Assembly (NCBI GenBank): GCA_964607135.1 | Contig: CAZSIV010000013.1 | Span: 1-64,000, forward strand | DNA: 64,000 bases | Source: Metaruminococcus_A sp964607135 | GTDB lineage: Bacteria > Bacillota > Clostridia > Oscillospirales > Ruminococcaceae | Reading direction: 5' to 3' | Shown here: piece by piece, positions 52,369 through 61,869 of the stretch | Position numbering within the stretch: position 1 is the stretch's first letter | Layout: every line of letters begins with the position of its first letter | Translations under genes and position numbers: made by a program | Notes under the pieces: generated by a model | The model's input: the letters and a program-made list of their open reading frames with translations, nothing else | What the model was told of the DNA's origin: nothing | Databases searched by the model: none

Positions 52369-55300
52369 TTACGCGAAATAATCTACCCCAGCCTTAAAGA
52401 TCAGCTGGTCTTTTACTCCGGGAACATTTTTGCAGACATGGCTTCCGATCCGTTCACTGTGCCCCATTTTTCCGAAAACGCGGCCGTCCGGCGAAGTGAT
52501 CCCCTCGATTGCATGAACAGAGGAGTTGGGGTTGAACCGGACATGACAGGTTGGCTTTCCTTCCAAATCGATATATTGGGTGGCAATCTGCCCATTCTCC
52601 GCCATCGAGCGGATCAGTGCCTCATCTGCGACAAAGCACCCTTCTCCATGGGAAATGGCGATGCTGTGGACGTCTCCCACATGGGTGTGCATTAGCCACG
52701 GGGATTTATTGGAGCAGATCCGGGTGTTGACCATCATGGACTGATGGCGCCCGATGGAATTAAAGGTCAAAGTCGGAGAATGATCGGTCAAATCCACGAT
52801 TTCACCGTAGGGGACGAGCCCGAGCTTGACCAGCGCCTGAAAACCGTTGCAGATGCCCAGCATCAATCCATCGCGCTGTTTTAAAAGTCCATGGACAGCA
52901 TCTTTGAGCCGAGGATTGCGGAAAAAGCTGGTGATAAACTTCGCGGAACCCTCCGGCTCGTCGCCGCCGGAAAAACCGCCTGGGATCATGATAATCTGGG
53001 CAGCGTTCACTTTTTTCACAAATTCATCGAGAGATTCCTGAATCTGGCTGCTCGAAAGGTTTCGGATTACAAAAACTTCCGGTTCTGCCCCAACTCTTTC
53101 AAAGGCGCGCTCCGTATCATATTCACAGTTCGTCCCGGGGAATACCGGGATCAGCACCTTGGGCTTTGCAACCTTGACTGCGGGAGAAATTCGTTCGGCA
53201 GACTGATACTGGAACGCCTCTCCCGGTTCCTGCTCTGTCTTGATGTTCAACGGATAAACCGGCTCCATCACCGACTCGGTCAGACGGGATAGCTCTTCGA
53301 CGGAAACAGCTTCTTCCTGGTTGATTCGGATGATCGGATCCTGAGAAATCACGCCGAAAACCTGGAGGGACTCGGTTGGACGATACCCGCCGTCCAATTC
53401 CAAAACAAAACCGCCGTAAACCGGGTTGAAGAGGAGTTCGTCAGAAAGAGGAGCAGTAAACTGAAAGCCCAGATTATTGCCGAAGCACATCTTTGCAATT
53501 CCCTCGGCAACGCCGCCGTATCCCAACGCCCAAACAGATTTAGCTCTGCCGCTGCGGATCAATCCTTCTACTGTGTCAAATACCTGTTTCACGCTTTCAA
53601 AATCCGGCAGCCCGTTTTGGTCGTATTCCGGCAAAAGGAGGACAACCTGGTTTCCGGCCTGCTTGAATTCAGGCGAAAGAACCATCCCCGCATCCGCCAC
53701 GGAAACCGCAAAAGAAACCAGCGTGGGAGGAACATCAATCTCCTCAAACGAGCCGGACATCGAATCCTTTCCGCCGATCGCCCCAATTCCAAGCTTGGTC
53801 TGGGCACTGTAAGCGCCTAAAAGGGCGGCCAGAGGCTTGCCCCAACGAACCGGGCTGTTCTTCGTTCGCTCAAAATATTCCTGGAAGGTCAGCCAGCACT
53901 GCTTTCTGGAGCCGCCTGCGGCAACTACCTTCGCAATCGATTCGACAACCGCGTAAACAGCACCGTGATAAGGACTCTGCGCGCTCAAATCGGGGTTAAA
54001 GCCCCAAGCCATCAGAGAGGCAGTATCGGTCTCCCCGTGGAGGACCGGAATCTTCGCCGCCATTGCCTGCGCAGGCGTCGTCTGGAGGATGCCGCCATAG
54101 GGCATCAAAACCGTAGAAGCGCCGATGGTGGAATCGAACCGCTCCACCAGCCCTTTCTGAGAGCAGACATTCAGCTCGCTCAAAAGCCGTTTCCAGCTGT
54201 CCAGCGTGTTGGCATATTTGTGAACCGGTTTTAAGGAAGGCGCCTTAACTTCAATATCGGTATGCTTGGATGCACCGTTGGAATTTAGGAATTCACGGGA
54301 GAGATCGACGATCGTCACCCCATTCCAAATCATCCGCAGACGGGGCTCTTTCGTGACAATCGCGACCTTTGTGGCAAGGAGGTTTTCAGCAGCCGCGAGT
54401 TCGATAAACTTTTTCTCGTCCTCTTTCGCGACGACAACCGCCATCCGCTCCTGCGACTCGGAAATCGCAAGTTCGGTTCCGTCGAGGCCGTCATATTTTT
54501 TAGGAACCGCATCCAGATCGATCAACAGCCCGTCGGCCAGCTCACCGATGGCCACCGAAACTCCGCCCGCGCCGAAGTCGTTACATCTTTTAATCAGGCG
54601 GGTCGCCTCCGGATTTCGAAACAATCTCTGGAGTTTGCGCTCCTCCGGTGGATTTCCCTTCTGTACCTCAGCGCCGCAGTTTTCAAGCGACTCCAGGGTA
54701 TGCGATTTGGATGAACCGGTCGCGCCGCCGCAGCCGTCCCGCCCCGTTTTCCCGCCGAGCAGGATGACGACATCCGAGACGGCGGGGCGTTCGCGGACAA
54801 CATTTTCAACCGGAGCCGCGCCGACCACTGCGCCGATTTCAAGCCGCTTCGCCACATAACCGGGGTGATAGACCTCGGCGACCTGCCCTGTAGCAAGGCC
54901 GATCTGATTTCCATAAGAGCTGTAGCCCTGCGCCGCGCCGACGGTGATCTTCCTCTGGGGAAGCTTTCCGGGAATAGTTTCCTCCACCGGGACAAGCGGG
55001 TTGGATGCGCCGGTGACGCGCATCGCCTGATAAACATAGGAACGTCCCGAAAGCGGGTCGCGGATCGCACCGCCCAAGCAGGTCGCCGCGCCGCCGAACG
55101 GTTCGATTTCGGTGGGATGGTTATGGGTTTCATTCTTAAACATCAAGAGCCATTTCTCGGTTTTTCCCTCGACCTCCACGTCGATCCGTACCGAGCAGGC
55201 GTTGATTTCCTCCGACTCGTCAAGATCCTTCAAAAGCCCCTCTTTTTTCAGCCGTTTTGCCGCAATGGTCGCAAGATCCATCAAGGTCATCGGCTTATCG

Positions 55301-56088
55301 GTGCGGCCTTTATAAAGCTCCTCCCGGGTCAAGACATAATCGTCGAAGGTTTTTTTGATGTAATCCGAATGGATCGTAACTTTGTCGATATTGGTGAGAA
55401 AGGTGGTATGCCGGCAGTGATCCGACCAATAGGTGTCGATCATCCGGATTTCGGTGATACTCGGGTCGCGCTTTTCCGTTTCTCTAAAATACCGCTGGCA
55501 GAACTTGATGTCATCCAAGTCCATCGCGAGCGCATAGTCATTGATAAAGGCAGCAAGGCCCGCCTCGTCGAGCCTGACAAATCCGGTAAGGGTTTCCACA
55601 CTGGTCGGGATTTTATATTTAATGTCAAGTGTATCATAAAGGGCGAGGGACGCTTCCCTGCTTTCGACGGGATTGATGACGTACCCTTTGATCTTCTCAA
55701 ACTGCTCGCCGCTCAGCTCGCCCTCCAATATGTAAATCTTTGCGCTCCGCACCTGAGGGCGCTCCCCCTGGATCAGCAGCTGGATGCACTGTTCACAGGA
55801 ATCCGCCCGCTGATCAAACTGGCCCGGAAGGTATTCGACTGCAAACACCCGGTCTCTTTTAAATTTCGGAAGGTCGTAAGAAACCGTATCTACCGGCGGC
55901 TCGGAGAAAATCGTCGGGACGGCGAGTTTAAAGTCCTGCTGAGAAATCCCTTCGACATCATAGCGGTTGATGATCCGCAGCCCTGTCAGCTCGTCCAGCT
56001 GCAAAGCAGTCTTAATGTCGGCAAGCAGCCCTTTGGCCTCTACCGCATAAGGTTTCTTCTTCTCAACATAGATGCGAAAAACTGACAT
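52369..56088 (-). CDS. purL: phosphoribosylformylglycinamidine synthase, single-chain clade II
   Basis: 1239 residues from ATG 56088, with GGAGG upstream. The N-terminal PurS-like part is followed by two AIRS-type halves (SDHCRHTTFLTN, NETHNHPTEIEPFGGAATCLGG) and a C-terminal class I glutaminase domain whose nucleophile Cys is in LGICNGFQALVKLG at about 1078. It makes FGAM from FGAR, glutamine and ATP in purine synthesis. The single-chain form of about 1240 residues, different from the enteric 1295-residue type, is the clade II enzyme of Clostridia and streptococci, which do without separate PurS and PurQ. No other pur gene adjoins it. Confidence 0.95.
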   Translation of the reverse strand: MSVFRIYVEKKKPYAVEAKGLLADIKTALQLDELTGLRIINRYDVEGISQQDFKLAVPTIFSEPPVDTVSYDLPKFKRDRVFAVEYLPGQFDQRADSCEQCIQLLIQGERPQVRSAKIYILEGELSGEQFEKIKGYVINPVESREASLALYDTLDIKYKIPTSVETLTGFVRLDEAGLAAFINDYALAMDLDDIKFCQRYFRETEKRDPSITEIRMIDTYWSDHCRHTTFLTNIDKVTIHSDYIKKTFDDYVLTREELYKGRTDKPMTLMDLATIAAKRLKKEGLLKDLDESEEINACSVRIDVEVEGKTEKWLLMFKNETHNHPTEIEPFGGAATCLGGAIRDPLSGRSYVYQAMRVTGASNPLVPVEETIPGKLPQRKITVGAAQGYSSYGNQIGLATGQVAEVYHPGYVAKRLEIGAVVGAAPVENVVRERPAVSDVVILLGGKTGRDGCGGATGSSKSHTLESLENCGAEVQKGNPPEERKLQRLFRNPEATRLIKRCNDFGAGGVSVAIGELADGLLIDLDAVPKKYDGLDGTELAISESQERMAVVVAKEDEKKFIELAAAENLLATKVAIVTKEPRLRMIWNGVTIVDLSREFLNSNGASKHTDIEVKAPSLKPVHKYANTLDSWKRLLSELNVCSQKGLVERFDSTIGASTVLMPYGGILQTTPAQAMAAKIPVLHGETDTASLMAWGFNPDLSAQSPYHGAVYAVVESIAKVVAAGGSRKQCWLTFQEYFERTKNSPVRWGKPLAALLGAYSAQTKLGIGAIGGKDSMSGSFEEIDVPPTLVSFAVSVADAGMVLSPEFKQAGNQVVLLLPEYDQNGLPDFESVKQVFDTVEGLIRSGRAKSVWALGYGGVAEGIAKMCFGNNLGFQFTAPLSDELLFNPVYGGFVLELDGGYRPTESLQVFGVISQDPIIRINQEEAVSVEELSRLTESVMEPVYPLNIKTEQEPGEAFQYQSAERISPAVKVAKPKVLIPVFPGTNCEYDTERAFERVGAEPEVFVIRNLSSSQIQESLDEFVKKVNAAQIIMIPGGFSGGDEPEGSAKFITSFFRNPRLKDAVHGLLKQRDGLMLGICNGFQALVKLGLVPYGEIVDLTDHSPTLTFNSIGRHQSMMVNTRICSNKSPWLMHTHVGDVHSIAISHGEGCFVADEALIRSMAENGQIATQYIDLEGKPTCHVRFNPNSSVHAIEGITSPDGRVFGKMGHSERIGSHVCKNVPGVKDQLIFKAGVDYFA

Positions 56089-56192
56089 AAAATCCTCCAC
56101 TTTCCTGCTTGACAACGTCAAAATTCAGAGTCTTTATCTAAAATTCGGGTGGACTTTTCTTCCCATGTGGAAAGGTAATCCACACCGACCAA

Positions 56193-57509
56193 TCAAAAGG
56201 CAGAAACACGTTCCCGGTCGGTTAAAATACGACCTATACAAAAACCGTCGGCAGCCTCTGTAATGAGAACCGGACGGATTTCTCCCGTAAGCTGTTCATC
56301 CGTCCTGACGACGACGGGAGAATAATTGGGGGTATACCCCTGAAGCCCCAGCCCCTCCTGTTTGGACTCAAATAAAACAGGGGCTGTCCGCCCGATCTGC
56401 GCCTTTAAAAAAGAGGCGGCATTCTCTTCGGCTGCTTTTATCATCCGCCTGCTGCGCTCCTCTTTCACGGCATGATCCAGCTGGCCGTCCATCGAGGCCG
56501 CCCGGGTGCCTTCCCGGATCGAATAAGGAAAAACATGCGCTCTGGCAAATCCGACAGAGCGGACAAAGGAGAGAGACGCTTCAAATTCCTCCTCGGTTTC
56601 CCCGGGAAAGCCCACCATGATATCGGTTGTAATGGCACAGCCCGGAAAACAGGCGCGAAGCTGATCTGCGATCCGGCAGTATTCCGCTGTATCGTAATGC
56701 CGGTTCATCCGCTTTAAAGTTTCGTCGCAGCCGCTTTGGAGTGCGAGGTGAAACTGCGGGCAGAGCTTTGACTGTCGGGACATCCGCAGAATCTCTTCAT
56801 CCGAAAGGAGCTCCGGCTCCAGGGAGCCCAGCCGCACCCGCTCGATTCCGTCGACAGAACAGGCCGCTTCAACTGCGTCGGCCAGACACAGGCCCAAATC
56901 TTTTCCATAAGACGAGAGGTTGATCCCCACCAGAACCGCCTCCCGGTAGCCGTTTTCCGCCAAGCCGGAAAGCTCCTGCTTCAGCGCATCCAACGGTTTC
57001 GAACGGACGAAGCCGCGCGCCTTTGGGATGATGCAGTAAGAACAGTACCGCTCGCATCCGTCCTCGATTTTAACAAAAGCACGGGTACGCTCCGAAAAAG
57101 CGGAAACACTCATCCTCTCGAACGCCTCATCCTTCGTATGAGGCGCAATATCTACAACCCGTTCTCCCGTAGAAAGCGCCCGACCGACCGCGCCGACCAG
57201 CGCATAACGGTTTTTCGCCCCGGTGACGACGTCCGCCTCCGGAAGCTGTTTCGCGGCATCGGGAAAAGCCTGGGGAAAACAGCCCGTCAAAACCGTCAGC
57301 GAATGAGGATGTTCCCTTTTGATCCGCCGGAGCGCCTTGCGGGTTTTAGCGTCGCCCGTAGAGGTCACCGTGCAGGAATTTATAACATAAACGTCCGCTT
57401 CATCTCCAAAGGGGACAACATCGAACCCTTCTCTATAAAAAAGGCTGGAAAGCAATTCGGTCTCATATTGATTAACCTTGCATCCCAGCGTGTAAAAAGC
57501 AATTCGCAT
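56193..57509 (-). CDS. mtaB: tRNA t6A37 methylthiotransferase MtaB
   Basis: 438 residues from ATG 57509 (GAGG ten bases upstream). The N-terminal UPF0004 domain carries YTLGCKVNQYE, NSCTVTSTGDAK and LTGCFPQ Cys; the radical SAM motif is CERYCSYCIIPKARG; a TRAM domain closes the protein. It converts t6A to ms2t6A at position 37 of ANN-decoding tRNAs. It precedes purL by 104 bp and is divergent from the HPr-like gene. Confidence 0.95.
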   Translation of the reverse strand: MRIAFYTLGCKVNQYETELLSSLFYREGFDVVPFGDEADVYVINSCTVTSTGDAKTRKALRRIKREHPHSLTVLTGCFPQAFPDAAKQLPEADVVTGAKNRYALVGAVGRALSTGERVVDIAPHTKDEAFERMSVSAFSERTRAFVKIEDGCERYCSYCIIPKARGFVRSKPLDALKQELSGLAENGYREAVLVGINLSSYGKDLGLCLADAVEAACSVDGIERVRLGSLEPELLSDEEILRMSRQSKLCPQFHLALQSGCDETLKRMNRHYDTAEYCRIADQLRACFPGCAITTDIMVGFPGETEEEFEASLSFVRSVGFARAHVFPYSIREGTRAASMDGQLDHAVKEERSRRMIKAAEENAASFLKAQIGRTAPVLFESKQEGLGLQGYTPNYSPVVVRTDEQLTGEIRPVLITEAADGFCIGRILTDRERVSAF

Positions 57510-57572
57510 TTTTTGAAAACCTCGGTAAAAACATGGGCAAAACATCCGAATTTATCTTAAACTGACACCCCC

Positions 57573-57601
57573 ATTATAATTGATTTCGCCAATATTTACA
57601 A
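57573..57601 (-). promoter_or_regulatory. SigA-type promoter of mtaB
   Basis: Minus strand: TTGTAA (57596-57601), 17 bp, TATAAT (57573-57578). It is back to back with the HPr-gene promoter; the two -35 elements are only seven bases apart. Confidence 0.75.
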
Positions 57602-57608
57602 TAAGCAG

Positions 57609-57637
57609 TTGACTAAAAAGATTTATGCTGTTATAGT
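57609..57637 (+). promoter_or_regulatory. SigA-type promoter of the HPr-like gene
   Basis: TTGACT (57609-57614), 17 bp, TATAGT (57632-57637), about 50 bp before the ATG. Confidence 0.8.
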
Positions 57638-57687
57638 CTAAATATGGGTATTTTTCCTATAATCAATTTATCGAGGAGGAACCGAGT

Positions 57688-57918
57688 ATGAAAAGTGCGA
57701 TGGTTATGTTAGCGACGATCAATGATGTAAAGACTTTTGTCAACATTGTCACCAAGTATGATTTTGACGTGGACCTCGTTTCCGGGCGTTATGCGATTGA
57801 TGCAAAATCAATCATGGGGATCTTCAGCCTGGATCTTTCCAAACCGATCAAGCTGGAAGCCCATACCGACAATGCCGACGCTTTCTTTGGGGAAATCAAG
57901 TCCTTTATTGTCGACTAA
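57688..57918 (+). CDS. HPr-family protein lacking the active-site histidine (Crh-like)
   Basis: 76 residues with GAGGAGG eight bases before the ATG. The HPr fold is recognised from AKSIMGIFSLDL (residues 39-50), whose Ser 41 matches the regulatory Ser46 of HPr. Where HPr has GIHARPA with the phosphate-carrying His15, this protein has INDVKTF, so it cannot act as a phosphotransfer carrier. In B. subtilis the paralogue Crh lacks His15 but keeps Ser46 and serves carbon catabolite repression with CcpA. A comparable regulatory role here is inference. A terminator follows. Confidence 0.85.
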   Translation: MKSAMVMLATINDVKTFVNIVTKYDFDVDLVSGRYAIDAKSIMGIFSLDLSKPIKLEAHTDNADAFFGEIKSFIVD

Positions 57919-57921
57919 CCA

Positions 57922-57996
57922 CTCTGCGGGCTTTCAGCCCGCCGTTCTTCAAACGAATTTTCAGGAAACGCTCGGCTGATTGCCGGGCGTTTTTTG
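57922..57996 (+). terminator. hairpins ending the HPr-like gene
   Basis: Two hairpins follow the stop: GCGGGCT/AGCCCGC (about 57926-57942) and ACGCTCGGC/GCCGGGCGT (57968-57990), the second followed by TTTTTT. The second is the better intrinsic terminator. Confidence 0.8.
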
Positions 57997-58021
57997 GAAT
58001 CAATAAAAAGGGAGTGACCGT

Positions 58022-58786
58022 ATGCAGCGCGCAAAATTCACCGAAATCTCCCCCGCCGTCACTTTAATCGACGATGCGGGAGAAGCCACCTGTTACCTGG
58101 TAAAAGGGAAAGAAAAAGCGGCTCTGATCGACACGGCGAATGGAAAGGAAAATCTGAAAGAGATCGTCCGTTCCCTGACAAAGCTGCCCTTAATTGTAGT
58201 GAACACGCATGGGCACTGCGACCATGTTTATGGGAATATTTTTTTTGAAGAAGCCTATCTGCACGAAGCGGATCTGCCCTTGATGAAGGAGCACTTTTCG
58301 ATGCCCGCAGGAATAGAATGCCTCAGGCGCACCGGACTGACGCCCTGTCCGACCAAAAGCATCCGTCAGGGGGACGTCATAGAACTGGGAGGAAAAAGGC
58401 TGGAGATTTACGAAGTCCCCGGGCATACCCAGGGGAGCATCGTACTGCTCGACCGGGACGAGCGAATCCTTTTTACCGGGGATGCGCTCAACGGCCACCT
58501 GTGGATGCAGCTGAAAGAATCGACCAGCATCCTGACCCTGATGCACTCTATTGAGTCCCTCCAGCCGATCCGCGGTGCCTTTGACCGCATCTTAACCGGG
58601 CATTCCCAGGCGCCAGAGGAGGCCTCCCTCATCGACGAACTATACGTCGGCGCGCAGGAGCTGCTGGACGGAAAAACGCAGGACGACAGCGATTACAAAT
58701 GGTTTTTCGGCATCTCCAAACGCCACGATTACGGGACGCACGGCAGATCTATCATCTACGATGAAAAGCGGGATCCCCGCGTTTGA
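58022..58786 (+). CDS. MBL-fold metallo-hydrolase
   Basis: 254 residues. The zinc motif is THGHCDH (about 60-66), later VPGHTQGSIVLL and FTGDALNG, and LTGHSQAPEE supplies another ligand. The family includes glyoxalase II and lactonases; the substrate here is unknown. It has its own AAGGGAG site, 103 bp behind the HPr-like gene, beyond a terminator. Confidence 0.88.
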   Translation: MQRAKFTEISPAVTLIDDAGEATCYLVKGKEKAALIDTANGKENLKEIVRSLTKLPLIVVNTHGHCDHVYGNIFFEEAYLHEADLPLMKEHFSMPAGIECLRRTGLTPCPTKSIRQGDVIELGGKRLEIYEVPGHTQGSIVLLDRDERILFTGDALNGHLWMQLKESTSILTLMHSIESLQPIRGAFDRILTGHSQAPEEASLIDELYVGAQELLDGKTQDDSDYKWFFGISKRHDYGTHGRSIIYDEKRDPRV

Positions 58787-58895
58787 TTTCCATTCACATA
58801 TGGGGCAATCAAACCGTTTCTGTTATGGAAAGTCACCGTTTCCTTTTGATATTTTACAGCTTGCTGCCAGGTGCGTCAAGACATCGCGTTAAGCT

Positions 58896-58933
58896 CATAA
58901 AAATCCCCCGCTGTACGGCAGGGGATTTTCTTG
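58896..58933. terminator. bidirectional terminator
   Basis: AAAATCCCC (58900-58908) pairs with GGGGATTTT (58921-58929), with A/T flanks. It lies between the convergent metallo-hydrolase and GH2 genes. The rest of 58787-59048 holds no gene. Confidence 0.8.
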
Positions 58934-59048
58934 TAAAATAAAATCTGACGGGAAATCCAGCCCCTCAAGGATTCGGCAGATGGTGCTCTCCGCTGAATCC
59001 CCAAGACAAAGCTCTGCTGCCTCTTAACAAAGAGCAGTTACTTGTTGA

Positions 59049-61445
59049 CTATAAAGTGACCGACATCCCCTCAAGGCCGTCGGAAAAAGCGGACAATGTG
59101 ATGCTTCCCTCCCCCGTCCTTTTCAAAATGACGAGCGCACGGCCTTCATAGGCCTTGCGGTGATCCGCAGTGAAGGATTCCTCGGTGAGCGGGTTGCCGT
59201 TTCCGACCGCAATGATCTCCGCACCGCCGGTACAATCAAACCGGATTTCGTTCTCAGCGTAGGGCACCCGTTCCCCGTTTTGATCCGCCGCTTCGACACG
59301 GACATAGATCAGTTCTTTACAGAACGAACAGTCCTCCGGCTTGAGCAGGATTTTCGCCGGGGCGCCGGTGGTGCGAACCGTTTCACGGCTTTTTTCCATT
59401 CCGTCCTGATAAGCGACCGCTGTGAGCTCGCCCGGCTCATAGGTGATCGTAAACTGGGCAATGCACTTCGATCCATCGCCGGCAGGCTTTCTTCCGCAAG
59501 ATTTTCCGTTGATGAAAAGCTCCACTTCATCGTACTGGCTGTAAACGTCGACCAGGGTTTTCATCCCTTCGCAGCCCGGGAAGGAATACCCCTCCTGCAC
59601 CGGCTCCCAGGCCCACTCCTTAAGAACAATTTTGCGGCCGTGGAACCGGGGGTCATACACGCCGATAAACGGCTTCTCACGCTGGTTCCAGACGATATCG
59701 CGGTAATAGGACTGTGGGCGCTTAGTGCCGCAGATGTCAAAATCGCCGCAGTTGGCGTAGAACCATGGATAGGCGCCGCCCCATCCGTCCTGTTTGTCAT
59801 ATTCCACCTTGCCGATCCCGGCTTCTCCCAGATAATCGAACGACGTCCAGACAAAATCGCCGACAACATTGTCGTGTGCCATCGTCTCTTTCCAGTTGTC
59901 GTAATGGGTGTGCGGGAAGGTCTCGGTTCCCATAATTACACGGTCCGGGAATTTTTTCTGGTCGTAGCCGTACCGTTTGATCAGATAATTATATCCGGCA
60001 ATGTCGAGCGAAGCAAAGACGTCCCTCGTTTTATCTCCAAACAGGTCGTTTTCTTTGTCGATCACATTTCCCTTGAGGTTCGCGGCCCAGTTCGCATCTT
60101 CGACATCGTCGTCGGCAGAGAGCGAAACGATATCGTTGCAGGCAATCGTAACCGGGCGGCTGGGGTCTTTGGAGCGGGCATGATCTGCTAACATCCGGCA
60201 GATTTCCACTCCTCCCGAACGGCCGTCCCGTTCAATCACCTCGTTGCCGACCGACCAGACGACGATCGAAGGATGATTGTAGTCGCGGTCGATCATACTG
60301 TCCAGATCCCGTTTCCACCAATCGCTGAAATAGAGATGATAGTCAAACGGATTCTTGCCGAGCCGCCAGCAGTCAAACGCCTCGTCGACCACCAGCATCC
60401 CCAGACGGTCGCAGACGTCGAGAAACGCCACAGAGGGCGGATTGTGGGCGCAACGGATCGCGTTAAAGCCCGCATCTTTCAAAATCCGCACCCGCCGCTC
60501 CTCAGCATCGTCAAATGCGGCTGCGCCGAGCGGCCCATGGTCGTGGTGGATGCACCCGCCTTTCATTTTGACGGTGCGCCCGTTTAAGCGGAACCCGTTT
60601 TTGCTGTCAAAAGAAATACTGCGGATTCCGAAGGTCACGCTGCCGGAATCCAGCACCTCGCCCCGGTCCGACAAAACTTCGTAAGCCGCTTCGTAGAGAT
60701 TGGGCGAGTCGATGTCCCAGAGCTTCGGATTTTTAAGCTGCACCGAATGCTCCGCCAACGTGTCGCCTTTTTCCATCAAAAACAAAGGCGTGATCTGGCC
60801 CGAAAGCACCTTGACGCCCGTTTCCTTTTCCGAGATATCATACCGGATCGACACCTGCTGCGCGCTGCCGGTGAGATTGGTCACATTTGCAGTAAAACAG
60901 ATCTCCGCGCTTTCCTCAGTCACCTCCGGCGTACAGACCTTAAACTGCCAGGGGCGAATATGCACCGGCTCCCCGACATGCAGCCGGACATGGCGGTAAA
61001 TACCGGAGCCGGCATACCAGCGCGAATTTGGCTGCGCCAGATTATTCACCGTCACCAGAAGCACGTTTTTCCGACCATATTTCAAATAAGGAGTCAACTC
61101 GGCAAAAAAGCTGGTGTAACCATAGGGATGTGAAATAATCAAATTGCCGTTGAGCAGGATCTCGGCGTTCATATAGACGCCTTCAAATTCAGCGATGACC
61201 TCCTTGCCCTGCCACTCTTCGGGGCAGTCAAACTCCTTGCGGTAATAGAGCATACTGTTAGAGGTATAGCCGCCTGCCATGCCGGAGGGATTGGACGGAT
61301 TGCGCTCAAGCCCGATGACCGCGTCGTGCGGAAGGTCGATCGCTTTCCAGCGGCTTTCATCTACGTTGTGCAGATCTTGTCCGAAAAAGGTCATGAATTT
61401 GCCCGAAAGATACCGCCAGCCGCGGTCAAATAAGATCGATTCCAT
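59049..61445 (-). CDS. GH2-family glycosidase (beta-galactosidase type)
   Basis: 798 residues from ATG 61445, behind GGGAGG. Order of domains: sugar-binding jelly roll (about 1-170), immunoglobulin-like domain, TIM barrel (about 290-590), then C-terminal domains. The acid/base Glu is in VVWSVGNEV at about 400 and the nucleophile Glu in IMGTETFPHT at about 505, as in GH2. CIHHDHGPLGAA is typical of the beta-galactosidase group with DUF4982. It has no signal peptide, so it is probably cytoplasmic. It is a single gene; a weak promoter (TATACT at about 61474) lies just upstream. Confidence 0.9.
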   Translation of the reverse strand: MESILFDRGWRYLSGKFMTFFGQDLHNVDESRWKAIDLPHDAVIGLERNPSNPSGMAGGYTSNSMLYYRKEFDCPEEWQGKEVIAEFEGVYMNAEILLNGNLIISHPYGYTSFFAELTPYLKYGRKNVLLVTVNNLAQPNSRWYAGSGIYRHVRLHVGEPVHIRPWQFKVCTPEVTEESAEICFTANVTNLTGSAQQVSIRYDISEKETGVKVLSGQITPLFLMEKGDTLAEHSVQLKNPKLWDIDSPNLYEAAYEVLSDRGEVLDSGSVTFGIRSISFDSKNGFRLNGRTVKMKGGCIHHDHGPLGAAAFDDAEERRVRILKDAGFNAIRCAHNPPSVAFLDVCDRLGMLVVDEAFDCWRLGKNPFDYHLYFSDWWKRDLDSMIDRDYNHPSIVVWSVGNEVIERDGRSGGVEICRMLADHARSKDPSRPVTIACNDIVSLSADDDVEDANWAANLKGNVIDKENDLFGDKTRDVFASLDIAGYNYLIKRYGYDQKKFPDRVIMGTETFPHTHYDNWKETMAHDNVVGDFVWTSFDYLGEAGIGKVEYDKQDGWGGAYPWFYANCGDFDICGTKRPQSYYRDIVWNQREKPFIGVYDPRFHGRKIVLKEWAWEPVQEGYSFPGCEGMKTLVDVYSQYDEVELFINGKSCGRKPAGDGSKCIAQFTITYEPGELTAVAYQDGMEKSRETVRTTGAPAKILLKPEDCSFCKELIYVRVEAADQNGERVPYAENEIRFDCTGGAEIIAVGNGNPLTEESFTADHRKAYEGRALVILKRTGEGSITLSAFSDGLEGMSVTL

Positions 61446-61572
61446 ATCAATTTTCCTCCCTAATTTTTTCTCAGTATAACACACTGATTGGAATATATCT
61501 ATAGAATTTCGATTTTTTATGATATATTGGAAAAACAAGGCTTCTCCACCTGCGTAACGGAAACAGACGATA

Positions 61573-61613
61573 AAAACCGAAGGGCCGCTCTTTCCCCAAA
61601 AGCGGCCCTTCGG
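61573..61613 (-). terminator. terminator of the feoB unit
   Basis: A perfect 13-bp stem (61578-61590 with 61601-61613, core AAGGGCCGCT) followed on the minus strand by TTTTTAT. Confidence 0.85.
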
Positions 61614-61659
61614 CCCATCTTCAGACTCAAATTTTTCTTATAGGTTCAAGGCAGCGCCA

Positions 61660-61854
61660 TTAGGGAGTATCGTCAAGCTTGCCTTTGTGGCACAATCCTG
61701 CCGAAGGGCAGCTGCTGCATCCGCAGCCGCAGGAAGTCCTCCCCTTTTTCTTATCCTGGTACAGCTTGAGAAAAACCAAGACAACAATGGCGGCTAAAGC
61801 GGCCGCAATCAAAATCGATCCCCCATGATTCGAGAGAAACTCCAGCAAAATCAT
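61660..61854 (-). CDS. FeoB-associated Cys-rich membrane protein
   Basis: 64 residues. One membrane helix (about 14-31, ILIAAALAAIVVLVFLKL) is followed by a Cys-rich tail (SCGCGCSSCPSAGLCH) that could bind iron. Such proteins sit directly downstream of feoB, as here (15 bp). Confidence 0.92.
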   Translation of the reverse strand: MILLEFLSNHGGSILIAAALAAIVVLVFLKLYQDKKKGRTSCGCGCSSCPSAGLCHKGKLDDTP

Positions 61855-61869
61855 CCCCGCCTTTCAAAA

